A stretch of DNA of 64,000 nucleotides from Limnoperna fortunei (lineage: Eukaryota; Mollusca; Bivalvia; Mytilida; Modiolidae): the NCBI GenBank assembly GCA_944474755.1, contig OX104117.1, positions 67,757,522-67,821,521 on the forward strand, in the 5' to 3' direction. The notes below the pieces were generated by a model that ran no database searches, was not told where the DNA came from, and saw nothing but the letters and a program-made list of their open reading frames with translations. A program made the translations under genes and the position numbers. Positions 20,601 to 50,005 of this stretch are shown piece by piece. Each line of letters opens with the position of its first letter. Position 1 is the first letter of the stretch.

Positions 20601-23240
20601 GCATCTTTGATAGCATGGCCCCTGTTATACACATTAAAGTTCGTGGAAATGTTTACTGCTGGATTTATGAGTACGTAGAAACGTGTTGGTTTATATGATT
20701 TAAATATAAATACATATACCCAAGTACAAACGACACAGTTAAACAATTTTGTTGCAAGTAGGTGAGTCAAAAAATTTTCACCCTTTTATTGAAAATCTAT
20801 TGTATTGAAAAGTTAGGATAAATAGTGACGTTTATCACTGCATTTAAACATCTCTGTTTTCATGTCATCACGTGATCATGTGCCTGCCAACATAGAGTTT
20901 ACGGGTTAAAAAACTTTGATATGAAATGAAATTGTAATATACAATAAACATACCTTAAAGGCTATAAACTAATGATAACTTCGCTATACACGGATGTCTG
21001 TAGTTTGGATTTAATATACAAAGTTATTACATTATTATCATATAAAGACTTGTTGCTTCTGTCGAGGGATTTCTATTATAGCTATCTAGTGATGAAATAG
21101 TGACAAAATGGCATATCTCCATTAGTGCATGTTTTACACGATAAATTCACTTTAGGACCTTAAACGTTGAAAATTTAATAAAACATCAAAAAGTAAGTGC
21201 GTTTTATTTTTGAAGAATAACATTTAAAATCTTCCTTTTTTCGAAGTTTCTCTTTAACTTTAATATATCTCAGTTTACTATATATAGAAATTAGAGAGAA
21301 AACAAATCACAATTCAATTATATATTATATGTACTGACCATTTTCAAATGAACTTTTCTTTAGAGATATAACATAAAACACTTAATAATACTAAAATATC
21401 TTAAAAACATTATTAAAAATTATATAGTTAAATACACTAATTAATTATTTATGAACATTATTGTATATCAATATCGTTATGTAAAAACTTATGCTTAGCA
21501 GTAATGCTCTTTTTAATTTTTAATAATAGAAACGAAGAACAGACACTGGTTTCAAGTTTGTCAATAAGCCATACCACTTTTTTGGCAATCATATTTCGAA
21601 CAGCACATCTGCATAAAAGGGTAGCTTCTCAACACAAATAATTTAATAGGCTCTCTAAGCTGAAATCTGATTAACCAGTTCAAAGGAGAAACCCATAGTA
21701 TATAATATAATTTGCGTTCATCACATGACCTATTCTAAAACCAATAATTTTAAATAATGCCATGACGTATTTGCTTTTTTTTTACCGTTAAAATTGTCAA
21801 GATTCATAGCAAAAATTAAATTATGCTCTTTAACATGGTTTGGTTTTGTTTTCAACATTTCTAAACCGCTTCGCGGTTTGTTAGACATAAACAAACCGCC
21901 CCAAACTATGTTATATCGATTAACCTGTTCAAAAATTTGAAGTTTTCTTTAGATAAAAAATTGAAAAAAAACATAACCTGCATATCTTTTGCAAAAAAGT
22001 TACAAAATGTTTGAAGACTATGGAACTTTTAATAGTAACTGATGACACTGCGCAATAATTTGTATGGCTGAAAGGTCCATCAAAGTTGTATGGATCAGAG
22101 TAAAACTTTCTGACAGTGGTTTAATTTCTAGATCTAAATTCGTAATACTATCGCAAAGCAACATTAAAAGAAGAGCAATTTTTTTTGTACCACGCTAAAG
22201 ATAAAAAAATATTTAATGTGTTTATATGAATTGGTTTTAATGTTTTATATAGTATGAATCTAAGCATCTCGGGACCTGGATGCATTTAAGGTCTGCATCT
22301 TATGTTGTTTCTTGGTTTAAATCATGTTTTGCTACAATATGTGCTTAAAATATATTTTATTTTAAACTTTCCACTTATATTGAAATTATAATGCTTTAAA
22401 AATGAATTCTGGTATTGCTTGCATTTTCTTGTTTTCACGGTCACACTATGCATTGATAATCCTAAACTCAAAGGTCTTCAATTGCCAGTATGTCCAAAAG
22501 TTATCATAATTGCCATAATTTTGACATGTTATTAATATAGCATAGGGGGTGCAGGCAGAGGGCACTCTTCTGTTTGCAGAATATGCATAATGTTGTTGAT
22601 GCAAATAGTGTTTTGAATAATTCAAAAGGTTTCTCTAAGGATAGGTAGAGAAAACAATTTATTCATGTATTTTAATAGTTACGTATAAAATGAAATCGGG
22701 AAAAAGTATTACACGTTACAGAGTAATAAGTTACACTAAGTATTCATTGTACTGAATTTAAGCAATTTAATTGGTTGTATTAGGTCACGTGGTCATGAAT
22801 TTTTCATGGATGTCCATTATCTAGTAATAAAAATACTAATTATAAGAATTGAATGCATTCTTTGAAGTTTAATATATGTATGAAAGCTAGACTGTTCTAC
22901 CACGCTTCGTTGAAAATGGACTACGGTCAATGCTTGTATAGAATGCAATTAATTGTATTCCAAAATTATTAGCAAAACATATCTCTAATTCGGCAGACAC
23001 AGTGCAAAGATAGGAGAATATAAATTTTCCTTTCATATCTATTTCATATAATCTTATTCAAAATTATCAGCAAAACATATATTTAATTCTACAGACATAG
23101 TGGAAAGATAGAAGAATACTATTTTTCCTTTCATATTTTTATAAAATCTTATCAAAAGGAATCATGCAAGTATACTGAAGAGACATTTAATTTAGATTTT
23201 ACAGACGTTTTAATATAAAATACCTAATACAATAACTGGA
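20601..23240. other. Intergenic, AT-rich, no gene recognised
   Basis: Only short chance frames. A small perfect hairpin AAACCGCTTCGCGGTTT lies at 21865-21881. Around 22980-23160 two imperfect direct repeats occur (AGCAAAACATAT followed by CAGACA and CTTTCATAT). Confidence 0.5.
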
Positions 23241-23244
23241 TGCC

Positions 23245-23497
23245 GAATGTTTGAGGTAGTTAGTCTACAATTGATCACGTGCCTGTCTGGGGTATCGGGT
23301 TTAAGTCTTACTGCGGAATGATGTTCTCGCCTCCAATACTAATTGACAAGGGTTGCCAGTTTTCCTACCCACAAAGGTTAAGGTTTTTCTCCTCTTCTGC
23401 GGCTAACTACCACAGACTATAAAAATGGGTCCATGATATAGCTGAAAAATTTATGACAGTGGCGTGATATAACATTCACATAAAACAACCAAACAAA
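23245..23497 (+). mobile_element. SINE (MetaSINE-like, near full length)
   Basis: Begins GAGGTAGTTAGTCTAC, has a degenerate pol III region (GGGTATCGGGTTTAAGTC), then GCCAGTTTTCCTACC, GTTTTTCTCC, ATGATATAGCTGAAAA and AGTGGCGTGATATAAC with a CAAACAAA tail. The element on the minus strand at 56640-56815 shares the first 16 bases. Confidence 0.65.
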
Positions 23498-23499
23498 AG

Positions 23500-25870
23500 C
23501 ATTTTCTTAGTACCATCCTAAAACAATGTTTAATAAATATTTTTGAAAAAGAAACTATGTGAAAAATGATATGTTGAATTCAAATTATTTAAAAAAATAA
23601 TTTAAGAAATTTATTATTCATTTTAAAATTATAAGCTGAGTAAAAGTATGATTGTTTTTCTTTTTATTTGAAATGAGGAAAAAGTTTTATAGAAAAACGT
23701 TATGCGCACGCTTGACAACGCTTTAGTTTTATCTTCTTTTGAAGTGTAGTTCTATTGTTTTAGTTTTGCTTTTGAACGGCATATTATGCTGCAATTAATT
23801 TTTAAGATAATTTTACGGACAATCCTTGTCGTTTAAAATTGAAGTCGAGCGCACCTTGCCAGCAGCTCTAAGATAAGTTTTAACATTAAGTCAGTTTAAA
23901 GAAATGTTCTTAGATCATCCTTAGTATAATCATAAGACATACCTTAGACAATATCTTAGAACACTTTTCTTGACAAGGTCACAGCTTTATTTGGTCATGT
24001 GCTAAATGGCTGCACGATAATTTATAGTATTGGCGCTGGCTCTTTATGGACTATCACGTACGGTGTCAAACGATGTCAATAGAGATATAAAGTTTATGAT
24101 ATAAAAAACATGAATGGTGTGGTGTTGTTGACTTATTTAACACTATTGAGATGGCAATGAAAAATGCGTATCGCTTTTGCGCACAAAAATCACAGGTATA
24201 AGGCCATTTACATACCCGATTTTAAAATACTTATTAGTTGCATACTCACCAAATAAGATCAATTCAACATACGGATAGATAATGCAAAAAAGTGGCAGTC
24301 TGTCTTTTACCTCGAGAGTAAATTTTCGAAGTGTTTCCACTTTTTACATATTGCATGTACTTGCATGTACTTACATTAGTCAAGAAAAAAATACATTATG
24401 TACTTTTAGTTTAGTGACCTAACAGATCAAAATCACCGTGGGGTCTTTCAAAACCGTTCATATTATGGAATTATCAGGTTTATGTGTCACAAGTTTTAAA
24501 CAATTAAGAATTAGATTGACCTATAATACAACTATTTCGTCTGTTAATAGAATAGAGAATGGGTGTGATTAAAGGTTAATCGGATAAAAATGGTAAAGTG
24601 TACTTTTGTAATAATCATCGGATAAACTTTTAAGTATGTAAAAAGGTTGAAAAATACCATTGTACTAATCTATCTAATGCATCGATAAAACTGATTATTA
24701 TTTTATATTTATTTGTTTCAAACATCATGTATATTATTGGTCGATAAAATACGAATTTAAATCCTAAACAAATATTAATGTCTAGTTGAATTATAATATA
24801 CATGAATATATACCATTCTGAAAATAATAAAAACAGTCTTGGTTTTTTTTTTGTTATCTAAAATACGACTGAAATACACCGAAATAACACGAAAACTGCT
24901 AACAACGATTTTAAGCTCCTTTAAAGAATGACTAATATGATATTATTTGTCCTTTTTTAAAGACCTTTATACTTAAAGTGTTTTATAAATACTTACCTTA
25001 GGCAGCAGAATATACTAATTTGGTAGAGCGTCAGGACTGTTACCATAACTAGATATTTTTTATATGCCCATATAATAATACAAGAAAAAAAGGTATGGTG
25101 TGTATGTATGATGTTTCCTTTAAAATAATTACAAGATTTGTCTATATATGGTATCAACCTTACCAAAGTTTGCTTTATAATACATGTATAATATTATTCA
25201 ATATAATTCAACAAAATTTGGGGTTTTTACAATTGTTTGTAACAAGTAATGGATGATCGAGTGAAATCTATAGATAGTTTACAATCGACCGGAACACAAG
25301 TAATTGATTATCAAGTAACATCTATGGAATATTTAGAAACTAATATTAAAGTTTTCTACATTCCAGTTTTGTATTGCATTTCTATATTACACACGTCTTC
25401 CTACAATCAAACTTTAAATCGTCTTCTAGAAAAAAAATCTACCACTGACGTTTTCTTCAATTTGCATCAAAAACTTTATCAATGCTTACGAATATAGTTT
25501 TTTACCAGTAGTGTGAATTTTTTGCAAGTTAAAATTCTATGGAAATACTTGACCTACTGAATTACAAATCCAGTCATATATATGTTAACTATTAAAATTT
25601 TTCTGCTATAGATATTGTTATTGTAATTGAAGAGACATTTTCGTATTTTTGTATATAATAAAATAATTTTGCGTATTATTGACATAATTATTCATGTTTG
25701 AAATGTGTTTCAGTAAAAATATTATTGTTCAACCTAACCTGTACAATATTACCTTTTGTTTGACAACATTTATGTTTGTTTAGCAATACACTTTATCGAC
25801 AAGACCATTTATTCGCATTCACACTGGAAATAGTTGCTCCGTTCATAGCTGATTTGCTTTTCTATTATTT
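23500..25870. other. Intergenic, AT-rich, no gene recognised
   Basis: A short piece at 23880-23985 (AGACATACCTTAGACAATAT) looks related to the TGTCTTAGGACA-type repeat. Otherwise nothing recognised. Confidence 0.45.
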
Positions 25871-25899
25871 CAAATCCCAGCAAACCATGACATGCTTGT

Positions 25900-26590
25900 A
25901 TGAATTATTAAATTCTAGCCGCCATTATTTAACAATCCCAAAAAACATGCCATGTTAAAATTATATAATTCTAACCGTCAGTATGTAGACGAAAAACTCG
26001 CTAACAATCCCAAAAACATGACATGTTGAAATTATATAATTCTAACTGTAATTATTTTGTTGAAAACCTCGCTAACAATTCCAATAAAACATGGGATGTA
26101 GGAATTATATAATCATACCGTCATTATTTAGACGAAAAACTCGCTAACAATCCAAAAAAAACATGCCATGTTGGAATTATATATTTTTAACCTTAATTAT
26201 TTAGATGAAAAACTCGCAAACAATCCCCCAAAACATGACATGTAGGAATAATTCTACCGTCATTATTTAGACGAAAAATTCCAATAAAACATGGCATGTA
26301 GGAGATGAAAAACTTGCTAACAATCCCCAAAAACATGACATGTAGGAATAATTCTACCGTCATTATTTAGACGAAAAATTCCAATAAAACATGTCATGTA
26401 GGAGATGAAAAACTCGCTAACAATCCCCCAAAACATGACATGTAGGAATAATTCTACCGTCATTATTTAGACGAAAAATTCCAATAAAACATGGCATGTA
26501 GATGAAAAACTCGCTAACAATCCCAACAAGTCATGACATGTAAGAGTTATAGAATTCTGTCATTTTTTAGATGACAAACTCGATAACAAT
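25900..26590. repeat. Minisatellite, 72-bp units changing to ~100-bp units
   Basis: The marker GAAAAACTCG occurs at 25991, 26062, 26134, 26207, 26307, 26407 and 26504: spacing 71-73, then 100, 100, 97. Units contain AACATGACATGTAGGAATTA and CCGTCATTATTTAGACG. The long units hold an extra partial copy (AAATTCCAATAAAACATGGC). Confidence 0.85.
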
Positions 26591-26609
26591 CCATCACCAT
26601 TGCTTAATT

Positions 26610-26760
26610 AATCGTTGTGGGTCAAATACGAGATTTGCTGAGACGTAAGTATTATTGTCTATTCCTGTACCTTGCTATTTCCTAGAAATTTCAGTGAGTT
26701 ACTTGATGGGTGTCTAAGTGGAGGCAGATACAGTTTTACTCATTATATTTATTCGGTTCG
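26610..26760 (+). mobile_element. PLE 3'-end fragment (plus strand)
   Basis: Coding-like VGQIRDL remnant followed by TATTGTCTATTCCTGTA and GGGTGTCTAAGTGGAGGCAG. The same 3' sequence occurs at 31080-31200 and, more diverged, 52015-52100. It meets the minus-strand PLE tail to tail. Confidence 0.6.
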
Positions 26761-28491
26761 CGTTTTACCCGAAATTCAAAATTAGGAAAACAATCTGCAA
26801 CTATATTTTCAAACGAGAAAGAATATTTTTCGTCAAGAAAGTTGTATCTATAGTAAAACTTATAAAAGGCGCGGACGAGTCTTTTTACTTGTAACCTTGG
26901 TTTATAAGTTTATTCCAAAGAAATAGGTGACGTTTGCAAAAATCATTATACTCGCTGCAAGCTCTTGCATACCTAATCAATTGAGAAATATAGGCACCGC
27001 ATGAAGGAGAAGCAGGAATATTGCTGCTTAGGTTTGGAAAATTTATAATTTTGAAATTAAAATCGTCTCTTTTAGAGTATATTCTTGTGCTAAGATGACC
27101 GTTAGTGTAATATTTGAGGTGTAAGTCTACAAATGAGGTAGATAAAGCTGGTTCTTCTTAAATTTCTCGTTCTGAACAATATATTAACGAAAGCCACTCA
27201 GTAAATTGAGGGTTGTTTATTGAAAGAACATCATCAATATATCTATATGTAAAACTAAAGGGCTAGCTTCTGCTATCTTCTTGTCTTGAATAACACGTGG
27301 AAGAAATTCCGTTTCATAAGAATACAGGAACAAATAGGCAAGAAGTGGGCACAGTATGTACCCATTGGAACTCCGATTGTCTGTTGAAAAACAAATCTCC
27401 AAAAATTACAAATATGTTGTCGATCAGACAATCTAGCATACTACAAACATGTTCTTCGTTGTAGCATAATTTTCCTTTAAGTTCTTTTGTCGAAACCTAA
27501 AACTACATATTTGTGGGTATATGTGCAAGCAAAGGCTTTATCTATGATTTCCTTAAGACGGGATTTTAGTTTTTTGTGCTGCAAATTGGTATAAAAAGTT
27601 GAAAAGTCAAAGGCTCTCACAGATATAATTTTAGATATCGATCTTGATTTCAAATTTTCCAAAAGCTCTTTTGAATTTTTAAGAAACAACATATAATTAA
27701 TATTACTTCGCGAATAAACAGTTTTACAGTATTTTTGCTGTCGTTTCACTGCAGACAATATCTTAGTCAACCGTTTTGACAACTCTTTGGTGAAGCATGT
27801 AGATTGCCCGGCTATGAATCTTTCCTTGTAAGGATATTTATGTTATTTAGGAATCTAATACAAGTATTAGAAATACAGGATTTCATCTTTGTCAAATGTT
27901 GTACGTGTGTATATGGAATTACCAGAGGTATCCTTGATGCCTAGTTCTTTAATGAGACATTCATAGTAATGTGACTTACATACAAACACAATGTTGTTAG
28001 AAGCATTGTCTGTAGGGACGACAACATATTGTCATAGAGGGAATTGAGGCACCTCATGACATCCTCGTCTTTGAATACAGATTTAGGTCGAAAATTAATG
28101 CAATGTTTAAGATTCTTAATTCGACGATGTACCAAAGACCTCATTGTCCTTTCCCGGTTAGACAGTGCATATAATTCTGGGTTTTGTTCTCTTTCTCTCT
28201 GGCATAGTCTTCAACTGAATCCATAATAGTTTTGAAATTTAAACTCCAGTCTACTAGTTAAAGTTCTCTGAATTTTGGACCACAAGAAATAATGTTTCTG
28301 AGATTCTCTTGGTCAATGATGTTGAGTTCATCAGTAATGACATGACTAGAGGGATTGTATATGAAAGGAGAATGAAAACAAGTGCATTTAGTAGGTTGTT
28401 TGAGGTATGTTTTAATGTCTAGGTCCTGCAATGCGTGTTTGTAGTTAAAGATTTTACTGGAAATGGTGTTGGTATATTGCCAAACCAACAT
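26750..28491 (-). pseudogene. Penelope-like element (PLE) reverse transcriptase, broken
   Basis: Read from 28491 downward: NYKHALQDLDIKTYLKQPTK, CTCFHSPFIYNPSSHVITDE, then (about 28144-27941) RIKNLKHCINFRPKSVFKDE, RAFDFSTFYTNLQHKKLKSR (about 27600), GVPMGTYCAHFLP, the catalytic YIDD at about 27225, SKRDDFNFKIINFP and YISQLIRYARACSEYNDF. These match the PLE RT order. The frame changes several times and stops are present, so it is inactive although YIDD survives. No GIY-YIG domain was recognised. Confidence 0.8.
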
Positions 28492-28560
28492 GTCATGTTG
28501 GAATTATATAATTCTAACCGTCATTATTTAGATGACAAACTCGCAAAACATTAACATAAA
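28480..28560. repeat. Orphan unit of the 72-bp minisatellite
   Basis: CAACATGTCATGTTGGAATT and ATTCTAACCGTCATTATTTA followed by AAACTCGC match the array at 25900-26590, with the PLE lying in between. Confidence 0.8.
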
Positions 28561-29734
28561 TTCCTGTTATATGCAGTGGATATGTACTACATGAAGCTGA
28601 TTGTGAAAGTAACAGTTTTTTTCAAGATCTTTTATTTAACATTTAAATATCAAAAAGTAAAAGTAAAATATAAGACATAAAAGACAATTCTTTTTTCCTT
28701 ATTTTCCTTTTTAAAACGATGATGTACTACTTGCTTCATTATAGAAAGTTTATGTATCCTAGTTTATTAGGCCCACCTTTGTACGCCTATTGCAAATTTT
28801 AATGTAAAAAATAATTCTAACTGAATAAAGCCAAAATGGGATGCTTAAACACATGCCTAAGATTCCTTGGATAGCATCCAACTCAGGTCACTAAAATCTA
28901 TCTACATACCAAATCGGATGAAGTTGGGGGGAGCAGGTGTGACAAATTGGCTGTTTACACAATGACGCTTTATCGTCAAACTTTTGTCCACTTGATGATA
29001 GCCAACTGCTTCGGTGTACTAATTTAATTGACATCGCTCTGGTCATCCCATTATTCTAAGAAACTTTCTTTCATTTTAAAGGGCAGCAATGTTGAAAATA
29101 GCGTTGAAAATGTAAAAGTTGATTGCACACTTTCAGGTGAACCCAAACATAAAGTTTTGTGTCAATCGGACATCGCATTTCAAAGAAAATGAACAGAGAA
29201 GATTAAACGCATTTGGAGTCAAATAAAAAAAAAGAAAGAAGGAAAATATTGAATTTGCAATACCCTTTATTATTTGAAACATATGACAGTTTAACAAGGT
29301 ATCAAGCGTTCATGTAACATAGAATATACACCTAACAAATATATTATTATGACAAGCTACATTAACAATTTTCAAAATCCATATAAATAAGCTAACTTAA
29401 AAACCTAAAGTATAGAAAATACGACAAAATAATAGAATATGACTGTCAAAATGATTACAGTCAGTTTAAACTGATTCAGTCTAAAATGTAACATTTAACA
29501 ATTTTTATTACCTAACAATGAACTAAGAGAAACCTATAAATGACTTTGTCCGAATGATCAAAGGAAGCATGGACTGGTATAGGCACTAATAGTCCATGTT
29601 TTAACCTTAAACTCATCGCATTTTCGAATGGTATAAACTATACAAAAAGCTTGCCATTAGAAACATAATATATTATTAAAACACCAAAAATCTAAACAAA
29701 GGTCAACATTTTTTACAAACTTATAGTAGGCAAA
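28561..29734. other. Intergenic, no gene recognised
   Basis: AT-rich, short frames only. Confidence 0.45.
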
Positions 29735-30045
29735 CTTAATTGCCGTCGCGGATGTGCGCTCCAAATTTCAGGAGTGGTTCTGTTGCTGCGAGGTCACGTA
29801 TGTGGCCATTTTCGCCTGGGTAGCAATCCATTGAAAGTAGTTTTTTGCCCTGTACCGCTTGGTCCATCGTTGCGTGTTGGTGCATTCTCTCAACATGACT
29901 GTTCCGTCCTTCATTCCCACTGGCTGCTTCGTCTTCCTTGGACAGCCGACCATGGTGGATGTGTGGTCGGCTGGTGTATCAGGACAGCTGATCCGAGGTG
30001 GCGTTGGATCAACTGAAACTGGCCAGCTATCCGATGCTGACGTGT
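29735..30045. other. GC-richer island, possible decayed coding fragment
   Basis: Clearly less AT-rich than its surroundings. Longest frames are 29774-30016 (+) and 29953-29768 (-; with CPRKTKQPVGMKDGTVMLRE). No family recognised. It may be part of an unknown repeat or an exon of a neighbouring gene. Confidence 0.3.
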
Positions 30046-30339
30046 GGACATTTTATATGGTAAAGATTTGTAACCAGTTACAAAGTTACAATTTATGTAT
30101 AGTATAGATGTACAATACTGCATACAAAGGTTACAAAGGACAACAAATTTCCTTTAAAGTGAAGTATTAATTATATAATATATATTTATGCTAAAATAGT
30201 TACATTTAGGTTACACCATTGAAAATTGATAACAATAAAGGAAAACAGTTTTTACCGTCTTATTAAATATTTGGGCCTTTAGTTTACTTTGGTTACATTG
30301 AATTTACATCATTATGAAAAGGTTTACTTTTATTAAAAG

Positions 30340-30815
30340 CGGTTACAGGGTCTCAATTATTATTTAGATGCTTCATTTTAAATCTGTTACATTTAGGTAA
30401 CATCATTACAAAAAGAGTAACAACAGACTAAAAGCAGTTACAGCGGACAAATTAAATAACCGGAGAACTTTATTTTTAATCAGTTACATATAGGTTACAT
30501 TATTATCGAAGGTCAACTTGCTTATAGATATACCATTATATGGTGGACATTTTTTAAAATGGTTACATGTAGGTTACATCATTATAAAAGAGTTACAAAT
30601 AAGGTACCATTTGTTTACAGAAAAAAACACTTTATATTTTTAGGGGGGAAATTTTGTTTAAAAGGTTACATTTAGATTTCATCATTAATAATAGTTACAA
30701 ACCAGGGTACAACTTTGTTTATAGAAAAAACTTGATATTTTTAGGGGGACATTTTCTAAAACGGTTACATTTAGGTTACATCATTATAAAACAGTTACAA
30801 ATAAGGTACAATTTT
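30340..30815. repeat. ~100-bp tandem repeat
   Basis: Units begin GGTTACATTTAGGTTACATC and continue with ATTATAAAA, AGTTACAAATAAGGTAC and TATTTTTAGGGGG. Clear starts at about 30560, 30663 and 30761, with more degenerate units before. The last unit runs into a PLE fragment at about 30816. Confidence 0.75.
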
Positions 30816-31340
30816 CTGGACCGGTCCCTGTTGTTGACTATTAAACTCCTCAAACAAGGGTTTATTGTACATGTTATCCCATTAGAAGTTTCATACCTGA
30901 ATGTAGCCAATCAAAAGCTTGTTTTCATTTACGACTTGGTTAGGGGATATCCCGAGGTCAATTGTAAATAAACCAAACGAATGTGTTGCATTGAAAATCA
31001 GTTTATTTTGTGAGTAGTGTTAATAGTTTGTTATTACCGCGTTATTTATTAGTTGCGTTACGTGTTCTTATACATAAGTAGTATTGTCTATTCCTGTATT
31101 TTACAATTTTCTAGAAAGTTTAATGAGTAACTTGGCGGGTGTCTAGGTGGAGGCAGATACAATTTTACTCATTATATTTATTGGGCTCGCGTTTTCACTG
31201 TCTGTGGTGGTGGTTTGTATATTTGCTTTGTGTTGTATATGTTTGTCTGAATCCGGATTTGCAATCGCCTCTTGAACTTCCTTCATGTTGTTCGGTCGGA
31301 ATCCTTTCTATTTGTCTTATTACACAGACGAAACCGAGTT
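30816..31340 (+). mobile_element. PLE fragment 2 (C-terminus and 3' end)
   Basis: DRSLLLTIKLLKQGFIV-like coding remnant at 30817-30870 (first residues read across the junction), then after unrelated sequence the shared 3' block TATTGTCTATTCCTGTA and GGGTGTCTAGGTGGAGGCAG (31080-31160) and a TATGTTTGTCTGAATCCGGA tail. Internally deleted. Confidence 0.6.
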
Positions 31341-32060
31341 TATGATGTTGTGCTGATGTTAGTTCTTTAATAAAAAAACACATATGTATTAAATACGATA
31401 CAAATATTTCGTTATCATAAAATTCCATGAGTTTTGATTTTAATTACTTTTATATGCATATAGCAATGTGAATGTTTCCTTTCTTGGGCCACAAACAGTT
31501 TGTATCTTTGTTTTGTAAGGTCTACTTACATTTAACTAGTGGTTCATGTGTCAATTACTATAGTATATTATAACCTCACACATATAAATATAAAACTATA
31601 AGAAATAGTTTCTCTATTATCGAATTTAACAGTATTTCATAGTTTCTGTAAGAAAAATGTAAGAAACCAGACTACATTAACCCCTCCCACTTGTGGTTGT
31701 CGGAGCGTGCATTACTATAACTTCATTATTTTCTACTTAATTTAGCATAAATATTAAGTTTTTTTAAATCGCAGTGGTAATTGATCTTCCTAATTTCTAA
31801 CTATCTGCGCATTAAATTAGAAATTCAAATGACATACAAAAAATTGTTTCCTCTCCTTGACGGTATTCTTGAATAACGCCATCACGACATGCCGTAAACC
31901 AGAATGGAATGCTAAATATCGAAAAAAGTTACCAGGGGACTTTATTCGGCACAATAAAGCAAACTATATTCGTCGACCTTAATTGTACAGTAAATTCAAC
32001 GATTGCTGGATAAATTGGATTGCGCGGATTGTATTTGTATTTAGATTAATGTCGTTTTTT
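31341..32060. other. Intergenic, no feature recognised
   Basis: AT-rich sequence upstream (plus sense) of the gene B 3' end. Confidence 0.4.
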
Positions 32061-32505
32061 TTATACTTTATCATAGCCTTGATTGATCCGTAAGAGAGAT
32101 AACACACAATCCATACTTAAAATCACTACGAAAATAGTTATTAATAACAAAACTAAGTAGAATGCATATATAAACCGTTGCAACTGAAACATGCGGTAAC
32201 AACGCCATGTAAAAGAATAAGTTATAAATAGAAAAACATGAACGCTAACAAAACGAAAAAAAACAACAAAAACAACAAGAGCACTAAAAACAGTAATATA
32301 AAGTACAGAACATATTGCAGAAAAGTTATATAACATAAAACCTAAAACACATATATTTGTAAGTAATACAACATTCAAAATTCATCCATAACAATGATAG
32401 ATTTGAATCCATCTTGCTATAAATCTCATAATTGTCACTATTTTATGTAATACAGAGTGAAAGGTAAATTAAAGCCATGTACCTGTGCATCAAATACTAC
32501 TGTGT
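32061..32505 (-). other. Gene B 3' UTR region
   Basis: Follows the gene B stop and aligns patchily with 3180-3479 after gene A. No unambiguous AATAAA was settled on. Confidence 0.5.
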
Positions 32506-49146
<16,641 letters not shown>

Positions 49147-49154
49147 GGCATCTG

Positions 49155-49163
49155 TTAACGCAT
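49155..49163 (-). promoter_or_regulatory. Gene B minimal upstream ORF (Met-Arg-stop)
   Basis: ATG CGT TAA in the leader, aligned to ATG CGT TAG in gene A. The stop codon differs but a stop is kept. Confidence 0.5.
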
Positions 49164-49196
49164 GTAAAGCTGTGAGGAAACATACTGCACTGTAGC

Positions 49197-49203
49197 TTTT
49201 ATA
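49197..49203 (-). promoter_or_regulatory. Gene B TATA box
   Basis: TATAAAA in AATCTCGGTATAAAAGCT, 51 bp before the start codon, matching the gene A promoter. Confidence 0.8.
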
Positions 49204-49549
49204 CCGAGATTATCACCGACTTTTATGTAGCGCTTTATGTAGTGCTTTGACACATTTTTGGACCACTCTTTCTTTTACAAATCGGATATTAATTAAATTG
49301 TTAAAGATTTAAATTTAAAACTTTTTTAACTGGAGCGTATTGGAAAATTTTTGGTAATTGTACTGCGTAACTTGTAATGCGTACGTAATCGGTATTTTAC
49401 AAACGTACATAATTCTATTTGAAAAAAAGTTGTAACATTAATATTAATCACTTTAAATAATTAAATTTCAAACATACAATCAGAATGGTAATAGAAACGA
49501 ATAAAAGAGAAATGAATTGCACATTCTAACCAGATTTAATTAACAAAAG

Positions 49550-50005
49550 CATTAATTAAGGACATCACAGAGCATTATTTATGGACACTGTTAGGGACAT
49601 GAACAGAGGGCATTAATAAAGGACATAACAGAGGCATTAAGTTAAGGACATGAACAGAGGGCATTAATTAAGGACATAACAGAGGGCATTAATTACGGAC
49701 ATAACAGAGGGCATTAATTACGGACATAACAGAGGCATTAATTAAGGACATAACCGAGGGCATTAATTAACGACACAACGCTGCCATTAATTAAGGACAC
49801 AACAGAGGCATTAATTAAGGACACAACAGAGCCATTAATTAAGGACATTAAGGCATTAATTAAGGACATAACAGAAGCATTAATCAAGGACATTAATAGA
49901 GTCATATTTAAGGACACAACAGAGGCATATACTAAGGACATCAACAGAGGTATTAATTAACGACATCAACATAGTCATTAATTAATGACATCAACAGAGG
50001 CATCA
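49550..50005. repeat. 24-bp minisatellite upstream of gene B
   Basis: About 18 units of GGCATTAATTAAGGACATAA plus CAGA, 21-26 bp each. It starts about 350 bp upstream of the TATA box. At the equivalent place gene A has one unit-like string (TTAATTAAGGACACTAACTG, 18653). Confidence 0.9.

Noticed and set aside
25900..26590. CRISPR-like spacing of repeats
   Set aside because: Eukaryotic minisatellite: units are 72-100 bp, diverged and without unique spacers.
49738..49944. Minus-strand frame with SLINASVV repeats
   Set aside because: Translation of the 24-bp minisatellite; unit length divisible by three keeps it open.
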